5,671 nt of DNA from Alphaproteobacteria bacterium (lineage in GTDB: Bacteria; Pseudomonadota; Alphaproteobacteria; Acetobacterales; Acetobacteraceae): the NCBI GenBank assembly GCA_026225015.1, contig JAMFRY010000070.1:1-5671 (forward strand), in the 5' to 3' direction. Positions 1-5,070 of this stretch are shown piece after piece. The stretch's first letter is position 1. Every line of letters starts with the position of its first letter. The notes beneath the pieces are model-generated. The model saw nothing but the letters and a program-made list of their open reading frames with translations. It had not been told where the DNA came from and searched no databases. Position numbers and translations under genes: made by a program.

Positions 1-2
1 AA

Positions 3-101
3 GGAATCGGACTCGACCGGCCTGCGGCAATATACATAGACGGGGCTGACGGCCTAGCAGCGGAAAACCCGGCGGATGGAGGGATCAAAGCACCTTGGTA
101 A
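3..101 (+). other. Possible C-terminal tail of an upstream gene (open frame, edge-truncated)
   Basis: The frame beginning at base 3 stays open from the window edge to a TAA at 99-101. That stop shares its last A with the ATG of the acetyltransferase, giving a TAATG overlap typical of translationally coupled genes. The roughly 32 visible residues (start GIGLDRPAA, end GGIKAPW) match nothing I recognise, and third-position GC is only moderate, so coding is not proven. A competing frame from base 1 also ends early, at TAG 37-39. The stretch could equally be plain intergenic DNA. Confidence 0.22.
78..83 (+). promoter_or_regulatory. Shine-Dalgarno-like GGAGGG upstream of the acetyltransferase
   Basis: GGAGGG lies 11 nt before a TTG at 95 and 17 nt before the ATG at 101. 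By spacing alone it fits the TTG start better. The TAATG overlap and the family N-terminus favour the ATG. The two choices differ by only two residues. Confidence 0.4.
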
Positions 102-601
102 TGTCGCCTTTTGAAATCCGCCGTCTCGAAATCACCGATGCCCAAGACTACCGGGCGATCCGCCTGGCGGCCTTGCAAGGCGAGCCCGAGGCCTTCGGTT
201 CGGTTCATCAGGTCGAGAAGGAGCGGTCGATTGCCGAGTTTGCGGAGCGGCTTGCGACATCGATCGTATTCGCCGCCTATGCCGGCGGGCAGATTGCAGG
301 CATGGCAGGCCTGAAGCAGGAGACCGGGCCGAAGGATCGCCATAAGGGATTTGTGTGGGGAATGTACGTGCGGCCCGAAGCCCGCAAGCAGGGGATCGGC
401 AGCGCGCTGATCGCCGCCACTATCGACCGCGCCGGGGACATCGTCGAGCAACTTACGCTGACGGTTGTGCAGGGGAATGAAGACGCTATTTTGCTGTACC
501 GGAAATTCGGGTTTCAAGTTTACGGTATCGAACCACGAGCCCTGAAGGCTGCCACAGGATATGCTGATGAAGTACTTATGTCGCGTATCCTCATAAGATA
601 A
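101..601 (+). CDS. GNAT-family N-acetyltransferase
   Basis: This is a single-domain GNAT fold enzyme of 166 aa, expected to move an acetyl group from acetyl-CoA to an amine; the substrate cannot be read from the sequence. The acetyl-CoA-binding motif A is clear: the beta-4 strand and P-loop read WGMYVRPEARKQGIGSAL (about residues 86-103), with the R/Q-x-x-G-x-G signature as RKQGIG. Motif B follows as AILLYRKFGFQVYG (about 129-142), the usual N…A…LY…GF helix-strand. The N-terminus (FEIRRLEITDAQDYRAIRLAAL) is a typical GNAT start. ATG 101 is chosen because it overlaps the preceding TAA; TTG 95 would add two residues and has better Shine-Dalgarno spacing. The gene is convergent with recX and separated from it by 370 bp, so it is probably not functionally linked. 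It resembles generic RimI/ElaA-like cytoplasmic acetyltransferases, but subfamily assignment would be a guess. Confidence 0.9.
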   Translation: MSPFEIRRLEITDAQDYRAIRLAALQGEPEAFGSVHQVEKERSIAEFAERLATSIVFAAYAGGQIAGMAGLKQETGPKDRHKGFVWGMYVRPEARKQGIGSALIAATIDRAGDIVEQLTLTVVQGNEDAILLYRKFGFQVYGIEPRALKAATGYADEVLMSRILIR

Positions 602-682
602 CGCATAGTCATTGCTGCCGACATTGCGTATTCCACTCAACGTAGCCAGCAGGCGTCGCCCGGATCGACTCCCAGCGTAGGA

Positions 683-697
683 CGGATCGGTGATCCG
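683..697. repeat. Short perfect hairpin CGGATC-GGT-GATCCG
   Basis: A 6-bp perfect inverted repeat with a 3-nt loop sits in the gene-free gap. It has no T-tract on either side, so it is not a standard intrinsic terminator. It may be chance or a protein-binding palindrome. Confidence 0.4.
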
Positions 698-715
698 CCC
701 GACCCGATTCCCACA

Positions 716-748
716 CGCAGCATTGACACAATTCGGGCCAGTGCTGCG
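716..748. repeat. 7-bp inverted repeat CGCAGCA…TGCTGCG with 19-nt loop
   Basis: The arms at 716-722 and 742-748 are perfectly complementary and enclose 19 nt, which include a TTGACA hexamer (723-728). No -10 box is found at a proper distance after that hexamer. Function is unknown; chance occurrence is quite possible. Confidence 0.35.
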
Positions 749-971
749 GTTGTCACCATGTCGCGTGAGCCGTGAATACGTGTCCTTCGCGCCAAGTGCG
801 TCACCTGTTGTACCCCACCGCGCGATCAGGGGCGGTGCCAAGGTCTACCGCGTGCAAAATCTCCCGCGCCGATGTTGGATTCCTTCTTCAAGCTAAGTAA
901 TTCAGCAGCTTACAGCTCTCGCGGAGTTGGGCAAGCTATTGCGAGGACTTCGGCGCGAATAACATTCCGAC

Positions 972-1511
972 TCACATCTGCAGTGTTTTGATTAGCGTCT
1001 CTGCTTCTTCCCTATCCAGTCGCATCGCCTGTTTAGCCGAACTCTGCGTAAATCCGGCCCGAGCCATGGCGCTCAGAATTTTCGGCTCCGGCGCCTCGCC
1101 GAACGGGCCGGCGCGGCGGCGGCGGAGATAGGCGCAAGCGGCGGCGAGTTCGCGTTCCGGGTCATCCGCCAGCGCGGCGGCGGCAGTCTCGGCGGTGATG
1201 CCCTTGGAGGCGAGATGGGCCAGAGCGTAGCGACGGGATTTGCCTTGCCCGGTTAGGCGCCTGGCGCGGGAAGCGGCGAAGGCGGCATCATTCAACGCAT
1301 TGGCTGATTTCAGCCGGGTGATCACCGCGGGAATGGCGGATTTGGCGGCGCTGGCGATGGCATCCACGTCCTCGTCTTCCTGCAGCCTGGCCCAGCGATC
1401 GATTTTGCGGGCCAGCACGCGTTTAAGGCCTGCTTCCGTGGCGGCATAGCGGGCGAGATGGTTCACCGCGGCCTCAAAAAGCGTAGTTTCATCAGGTGGT
1501 TTGCCGTGCAT
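972..1511 (-). CDS. recX: Regulatory protein RecX
   Basis: RecX binds RecA filaments and inhibits or limits recombinase activity in the cytoplasm. The 179-aa product has the all-helical, Arg/Lys-rich build of the family, made of tandem three-helix units. The diagnostic central unit is FAASRARRLTGQGKSRRYAL, followed at once by a …LASKGI helix (about residues 79-105); family members carry a similar 'F…R…G.G…I…L..KGI' pattern. The first unit (LFEAAVNHLARYAATEAGL onward, from about 11) and a third with ACAYLRRRR (about 125-133) also fit. ATG 1511 is chosen over a TTG at 1538 because AAAGGG lies 8 nt upstream of the ATG and the extra nine residues are not family-like. recA is not in the window, so this recX is unlinked from recA here. 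I see no alphaproteobacterial SOS box (GTTC/GAAC direct repeats) just upstream. Confidence 0.88.
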   Translation of the reverse strand: MHGKPPDETTLFEAAVNHLARYAATEAGLKRVLARKIDRWARLQEDEDVDAIASAAKSAIPAVITRLKSANALNDAAFAASRARRLTGQGKSRRYALAHLASKGITAETAAAALADDPERELAAACAYLRRRRAGPFGEAPEPKILSAMARAGFTQSSAKQAMRLDREEAETLIKTLQM

Positions 1512-1519
1512 GAATTGCA

Positions 1520-1525
1520 CCCTTT
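1520..1525 (-). promoter_or_regulatory. Ribosome binding site deciding the recX start
   Basis: On the minus strand AAAGGG ends 8 nt before ATG 1511. The longer frame opening at TTG 1538 has no comparable purine-rich site, so the shorter protein is preferred. Confidence 0.6.
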
Positions 1526-1583
1526 GCTCTAATGCCAAGTGGAATAGGTTGACTAAATGCGCGATCCTGAAACGACCAGATAA

Positions 1584-1613
1584 GTCGTGGATACCCGGCC
1601 TTCGCCGGGCATG
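1584..1613. repeat. Short palindromic element of a dispersed alphaproteobacterial type
   Basis: CCCGGC (1594-1599), a CTTC loop and GCCGGG (1604-1609) form a strong 6-bp hairpin, flanked by GTCGTGGATA on the left and CATGA on the right. The layout 'GTGGAT-CCCGG-loop-CCGGG-CATGA' resembles small palindromes that occur many times between genes in alphaproteobacterial genomes. The resemblance is from memory; copy number cannot be judged from one window. It lies downstream of the lipoprotein gene and upstream of recX, and could act as a processing or termination hairpin. Confidence 0.5.
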
Positions 1614-1630
1614 AAGCGTGGGGTAGCCGG

Positions 1631-1661
1631 TTGGGCTAACGTCATCGCTGGTTGGTATAAT
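1631..1661 (+). promoter_or_regulatory. Candidate rightward promoter with perfect extended -10 (TGG-TATAAT)
   Basis: TATAAT at 1656-1661 is a perfect -10 hexamer preceded by TG one base away, the extended -10 arrangement. A TTGGGC at 1631-1636 is a partial -35 at a rather long 19-nt spacing. Transcription from about 1668 would run against the 3' end of the lipoprotein gene, since no rightward gene follows before 3572. The -10 match may be chance, but perfect hexamers are rare in GC-rich DNA. Confidence 0.35.
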
Positions 1662-1697
1662 AAACTCCGAAAATTGAAGCGCCCGAGGCCAAGATTG

Positions 1698-1760
1698 AAA
1701 AAAGTCTTTTTGCTTCTTTGCCGGCGGCCAGCCTTCTTCAAAAAAGAGGCGCTTCCTTTC
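1698..1760 (-). terminator. A/T-rich hairpin element, probable terminator of hslO-lipoprotein unit
   Basis: The arms GCTTCTTT (1712-1719) and AAAGAGGC (1743-1750) pair over 8 bp with one G-U and a 23-nt loop. Read on the minus strand, this hairpin starts 13 nt after the lipoprotein stop codon and is followed by AAAAAGACTTTTTT (1711-1698), which gives a T-run. The A5/T5 pair (1699-1703 with 1707-1711) can also fold. The motif 'AAAGTCTTTTTGCTTCTTT…TTCAAAAAAGA' resembles an element I recall between genes of Acetobacteraceae, so it may be a dispersed repeat doubling as a terminator. The composition contrasts sharply with the GC-rich surroundings. Confidence 0.5.
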
Positions 1761-1762
1761 TT

Positions 1763-2509
1763 TTATTGTTGTTGTGGCGGAAGATCGTTTACCGGGAGCG
1801 TGCCGAGCGACCCAACTGGCGGTGTAGCGGCCGGTGTGCCAGTAGCAGGCGCGGCGGGGCCGGGGCCGGGAACGGTCAGCGGTGTCGCCACGATCTCGCC
1901 ATTACTCACCCCCCCGCTGCCCGCAGCCGCGGTGGCGGCGAGGGGTGTGTAGGAGATCCAACTGTCCAGGTTCCGCTGGATCTGATACTGCAATTGCACG
2001 TTCATCTGATCCATCAACTGCTTGGTGATGCCATACAAGGCGCCCCGTATTTGATCCTGTGTCGCATCGGAATCCGGCGCGGTCTGCGTCACCGAAACCG
2101 AGGCCTCGGTGAAGCCGGTTTTTCTTCCGTCCTGGCTGGCGAGGTCGAGCCGCACGGTCATCACGCCAAGGTAACCACCGCCGGCTGGTTCGATCGAGGC
2201 GTTCTCAATGGTAACAGAGCCATTGCCCGGCACGCCATCCGCCACCAGGCGGTGCTGCAGCATGGCGGTTAGCGCGTTTGCCGGCGCTTCGGGGTCTTGC
2301 CTGATCAGCGTGGCGGCGCCGGGGTCCGGCACATAGGCGTTTTGCACCGTGATGTTCGAGACATTCAAAACGATCGGCGGCAGATAGGAATAATCGAGCG
2401 GCGGAAAAACCTGCGGCGGTGGTGGCGGGCTGTCGCCACAAGCCGCCAATCCCAGGGTTAGAATAAATGCCAGCAGCCGTCGCAAAAACTTCAGGTGGGT
2501 GGAATGCAC
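1763..2509 (-). CDS. Proline-rich lipoprotein of unknown function
   Basis: I do not recognise a named family for this 248-aa protein. The N-terminus is a classic lipoprotein signal: basic n-region (KFLRR), hydrophobic core, then lipobox LAAC with Cys24 as the lipidation site. The mature protein should sit in the periplasm on the inner or outer membrane. A PPPPP run (28-32) follows. A mixed region (about 40-188) contains a strand-rich part (IVLNVSNITVQNAYV; LGVMTVRLDLAS) and a helix QIRGALYGITKQLMDQMNVQ (153-172) leading to QYQIQRNLDSWI. The tail from about 190 is Ala/Pro/Gly-rich low complexity. The layout suggests a small envelope domain on flexible tethers. The start is GTG 2509, abutting the hslO TAA with no gap (TAAGTG), with AGAGG 8 nt upstream inside hslO, so translation is probably coupled. 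The link to Hsp33 may be only co-expression. Confidence 0.85.
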   Translation of the reverse strand: MHSTHLKFLRRLLAFILTLGLAACGDSPPPPPQVFPPLDYSYLPPIVLNVSNITVQNAYVPDPGAATLIRQDPEAPANALTAMLQHRLVADGVPGNGSVTIENASIEPAGGGYLGVMTVRLDLASQDGRKTGFTEASVSVTQTAPDSDATQDQIRGALYGITKQLMDQMNVQLQYQIQRNLDSWISYTPLAATAAAGSGGVSNGEIVATPLTVPGPGPAAPATGTPAATPPVGSLGTLPVNDLPPQQQ

Positions 2510-3475
2510 TTAAGGGGCCTCTTTGCCGGTCACGGCGTCACGCGGGAAGTGGAAGTCAAAATTGCAGAACTCGCAGGTCATCACGATATCGCCGGCAGTG
2601 GCCATGTGGTCGAGATCATCCTTGGGAAAGCCTTCGAGAATATCCGCGAGCCGGGCACGCGAGCAGCGGCAGCCAAAGGCCAGGCTGCGCGGCTTGTCCA
2701 CGGCCACACCCTCGCCATGAAACAGGCGGAATAACAGGCGCTCCGGCGGCAGGGTGTCGTCCAACAATTCCGTTTCAGTAATGGTATCTGCGAGGATGCA
2801 GGCGGTGCGCCATGCCTCCTCCTGCTCAGCCGCGGAGAGTTCCGGGTCGATCCCGCCGGCGCCGGCGATGCGTTCGAGCACCAAAGCGGAGGCGCGCCAA
2901 CCGCCGGCGGTCCCGCCATTGCCGGTATCGCCGGCGGCGAGGTAGAGCCTGCAAGCCAGTTGCTCGCTGGTTTCGAAATAATATTCGGCCAGTTCCGCTA
3001 GCGTGTCGCCCTCCAGCGCCACAATGCCCTGTTGCGGTTCGCGGCCGGTTTGCATCACCGTGAAGGCCAGATAGCCATTGCCCAACAGCGTCCGGGCCGT
3101 TGGGTTTTCATCCAAGGCGAGCTGCGAAAACTTCTCCGCGTCCACGCGCGCATAGCCGCGCAGCGCGCCGGCCTGCGTGCAATCCACCAGCAGCATGGGG
3201 ACCGCGCCGTCGCCCTTGATTTGCAGGCTGAAGGAGCCGGAGAATTTCAGCGCCGTCGCCAGGCCGGCGGCGAGCGCCAAAGCCTGGCCCAAAAGGCGGC
3301 GGATGGGAACCGGGTGGTCATGCCGGGTCAGCAGCGTATTGGCGAGCGGGCCGAGCCTCACAAAGCGGCCGCGCACCGGCAGGTTGGGAAGGTAGAACGG
3401 GGTGATGCCGCGCGGCACCGCAAGATCCGGGACGTCCGGCCTGGAACTGTCAAGAAAGGCTGGAATTTCGCTCAT
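2510..3475 (-). CDS. hslO: Redox-regulated chaperone Hsp33
   Basis: Hsp33 is a cytoplasmic holdase that is off when its four cysteines bind zinc, and on when oxidation releases zinc and forms disulfides. The zinc-switch cysteines are present near the C-terminus: GCRCS (CxC, Cys269 and Cys271) and TCEFC (CxxC, Cys301 and Cys304). The N-terminal chaperone domain shows family features including RGRFVRLG (about 35-42), GDGAVPMLLVDC, RGYARVD and LLGNGYLAFT. The length of 321 aa fits the family. I start at ATG 3475 (MSEIPAFLD); the frame stays open to TTG 3544, but those 23 extra residues are not family-like. No strong Shine-Dalgarno precedes this ATG. A Gly-rich loop (GDTGNGGTAGG, about 182-192) precedes the conserved W, and the segment after it reads WRASALVLERI where I expect W.AGG(I/L)(M/L).Q; this is a variation, not a defect. 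The lipoprotein gene follows with zero spacing. Confidence 0.95.
   Translation of the reverse strand: MSEIPAFLDSSRPDVPDLAVPRGITPFYLPNLPVRGRFVRLGPLANTLLTRHDHPVPIRRLLGQALALAAGLATALKFSGSFSLQIKGDGAVPMLLVDCTQAGALRGYARVDAEKFSQLALDENPTARTLLGNGYLAFTVMQTGREPQQGIVALEGDTLAELAEYYFETSEQLACRLYLAAGDTGNGGTAGGWRASALVLERIAGAGGIDPELSAAEQEEAWRTACILADTITETELLDDTLPPERLLFRLFHGEGVAVDKPRSLAFGCRCSRARLADILEGFPKDDLDHMATAGDIVMTCEFCNFDFHFPRDAVTGKEAP
2518..2524 (-). promoter_or_regulatory. Ribosome binding site for the lipoprotein GTG start, inside the hslO 3' end
   Basis: Minus-strand AAAGAGG lies within the last codons of hslO and ends 8 nt before GTG 2509. It supports the non-ATG start and coupling between termination of hslO and initiation of the lipoprotein. 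Confidence 0.55.
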
Positions 3476-3571
3476 TGCGGCTAGATAAGCACGATTCGGC
3501 AAGAAGGCGACAGGTGGAGTCGCGTCGCTTCGCAGCTTGCCCAAAGTTTACGGGCGCGTTAGCGGTTCAAT
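3476..3571. promoter_or_regulatory. Divergent promoter region between hslO and hldE
   Basis: These 96 bp separate two oppositely transcribed genes, so both must be transcribed from here or from inside the neighbour. No consensus -35/-10 pair is obvious. Leftward, TATCTA (minus strand) lies only 6 nt before the hslO ATG. Rightward, a weak TTGCCC at 3537-3542 with TAGCGG at 3560-3565 would place initiation almost at the hldE ATG. Neither start has a clear Shine-Dalgarno. The region's role is secure from geometry; the boxes are tentative. Confidence 0.5.
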
Positions 3572-5041
3572 ATGGTCATGGATAAATCTGAGCTGCCAGA
3601 CGATCTCGGGAGCGAGGTCAAGCGCCTGTCGCGCGCCAGCGTGCTGGTGGTGGGCGATGCGATGCTCGACAGCTATGTTTATGGCGAGGTGAGCCGGATC
3701 AGCCCGGAGGCGCCGGTTCCCATCCTTACCGTAACGCGCGAAGTGGCTATGCCTGGCGGCGCCGGCAACGTGGTGCGCAACCTGATCGCGCTGGGCGCGG
3801 CGGCGGCTTTGGTTTCCGTGGTGGGGGATGACCAGGCGGGCTCGGACCTGACCGGGCTGGTCGGCGTTCAACAGGGAGTGGAACCCTGGCTGCTGGTGCA
3901 AGGTGGCCGGACCACGACGATGAAGACCCGCTATATCGCGCAAGGCCAGCATCTGATCCGGGCGGATCGAGAAGAGACCATCGCCTTGCCGGAGAAACTG
4001 GCCGAGCGGCTGATAAAAATTGCCCTGGACGCGATGGCGGCGACCTCCGTGACCATTCTATCCGATTACCGCAAGGGGGTTTTGAGCGGCAATGTGGCGC
4101 AGCGCCTGATCCAGGCTGCGAAAAAACTTGGCCGGCGGGTGATCGTGGACCCAAAAGGCACGGATTATTCGCGCTATGAAGGTGCCGATATCGTCACGCC
4201 CAACCGCCGGGAACTGGCCGAGGCGACAGGGCTGGCGCTGCATTCGGAGACCAGCATCGTCGCGGCGGCGCAGGTGCTGTTGCAGCGGCACGGCTTCGGC
4301 GCCGTGCTGGTTACCCGTGCCCAGGACGGCATGAGTCTGGTGACGCCGGCGGAAATCCGGCACTACCCGGCAGAGGCGAAGGAAGTTTTCGATGTTTCGG
4401 GCGCCGGCGATACAGTGGTCGCCACGCTTGCGGCGGCGCTGGCGGTGAATATTCCGCTGCATGATGCGGCGCGGCTGGCCAATATCGCGGCCGGGATCGT
4501 GGTCGGCAAAGTCGGCACCGCCGTTGCCCGGCAGAGCGATCTGCTATTTCATCTCACCCCAGTCACGGGGGCGTTGCGCAAGGTTGTCACCGTTGCCGCG
4601 GCGGCGGAAGCAGCGGAGCGCTGGCGCGCGCGCGGCTATAAAGTGGGTTTCACCAATGGCTGCTTCGATCTGCTGCATCCTGGCCACGTGCATCTGCTGG
4701 AACAATGCCGGGCGATGTGCGACCGGCTGATCGTGGGGATAAACAGCGATATTTCGGTGAAACGTCTGAAAGGCCCGTCCCGTCCGGCACAGCAGGAAGC
4801 GGCGCGCGCGGCGGTGCTGGCTTCGCTGGCCAGCGTCGATCTGGTGTGCATGTTCGAGGATGACACCCCGCTTGAAATTTTGAAGCAGATCAAGCCGGAT
4901 CTGCTGGTAAAAGGCGCGGATTATACGGTTGAGCAAGTGGTCGGCGGCAGGGAAGTGCAAAACTGGGGCGGGCGGGTCGCGTTGGCGGAACTGCTGCCGG
5001 GACATTCAACCACCGCTACGCTGGCGCGGTTGCGGGGATGA
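3572..5041 (+). CDS. hldE: Bifunctional D-beta-D-heptose 7-phosphate kinase / heptose 1-phosphate adenylyltransferase
   Basis: The enzyme makes ADP-heptose for the LPS inner core: the N-terminal domain phosphorylates D-glycero-beta-D-manno-heptose 7-phosphate at C1, and the C-terminal domain adenylylates the 1-phosphate. Residues about 20-330 are a PfkB/ribokinase fold, with the substrate-binding GGAGNV (62-67) and the anion-hole motif DVSGAGDT (274-281) carrying catalytic Asp280. Residues about 355-489 are a nucleotidyltransferase domain with TNGCFDLLHPGHVHLLEQ (361-378), holding the HxGH signature (His369, His372), then GINSD (389-393) and a C-terminal GHSTT (477-481). The length of 489 aa matches the fused form (E. 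coli about 477), so both activities look intact. Starts at ATG 3572 or ATG 3578 are both possible; neither has a good Shine-Dalgarno. It is divergent from hslO and followed by queG, with a mini-ORF bridging the junction. The other heptose-pathway genes (gmhA, gmhB, hldD) are not in the window. Confidence 0.96.
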   Translation: MVMDKSELPDDLGSEVKRLSRASVLVVGDAMLDSYVYGEVSRISPEAPVPILTVTREVAMPGGAGNVVRNLIALGAAAALVSVVGDDQAGSDLTGLVGVQQGVEPWLLVQGGRTTTMKTRYIAQGQHLIRADREETIALPEKLAERLIKIALDAMAATSVTILSDYRKGVLSGNVAQRLIQAAKKLGRRVIVDPKGTDYSRYEGADIVTPNRRELAEATGLALHSETSIVAAAQVLLQRHGFGAVLVTRAQDGMSLVTPAEIRHYPAEAKEVFDVSGAGDTVVATLAAALAVNIPLHDAARLANIAAGIVVGKVGTAVARQSDLLFHLTPVTGALRKVVTVAAAAEAAERWRARGYKVGFTNGCFDLLHPGHVHLLEQCRAMCDRLIVGINSDISVKRLKGPSRPAQQEAARAAVLASLASVDLVCMFEDDTPLEILKQIKPDLLVKGADYTVEQVVGGREVQNWGGRVALAELLPGHSTTATLARLRG

Positions 5042-5070
5042 TGCGGTTTGGCCGCCCGACGCAAACTTGA
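5038..5070 (+). other. 10-codon mini-ORF bridging hldE stop and queG start
   Basis: ATG 5038 overlaps the hldE stop (ATGA at 5038-5041), and the mini-ORF stop TGA 5068-5070 overlaps the likely queG start (TTGA at 5067-5070). The peptide would be MMRFGRPTQT. A ribosome ending hldE could restart here and then restart at queG. It may also be a chance reading frame, or mark a small frameshift that hides a longer queG N-terminus. Confidence 0.3.

Larger units (their letters stand above)
602..971. other. 370-bp gap between convergent genes; no recognisable gene
   Basis: The gap lies between the 3' ends of the acetyltransferase (+) and recX (-), so it needs no promoter for either. The longest frame, GTG 690 to 896 (+), reads as low-information, Arg/Pro/Ser-rich protein with no motif, and I do not call it. 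Two small inverted repeats are listed separately. I find no convincing rho-independent terminator for either flanking gene. The stretch may be decayed coding sequence or hold an RNA gene, but nothing in it identifies one. Confidence 0.5.

Noticed and set aside
690..896. 68-codon open frame on the plus strand in the gap after the acetyltransferase
   Set aside because: It has a GTG start overlapping a hairpin, no ribosome site, no motif, and low-information Arg/Pro/Ser-rich composition.
1512..1600. SOS (LexA) box upstream of recX
   Set aside because: No GTTC or GAAC direct-repeat pair with the alphaproteobacterial spacing was found.
1587..2272. Plus-strand open frames (121 and 184 codons) opposite the lipoprotein gene
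   Set aside because: They lie antisense to a gene with a clear signal peptide, and their composition (Gly/Pro/Arg runs) is what antisense reading of GC-rich Pro/Ala codons gives.
3032..3484. 150-codon plus-strand frame opposite hslO
   Set aside because: It lies entirely within the strongly supported Hsp33 gene and is Arg/Gln/His-rich without any motif.
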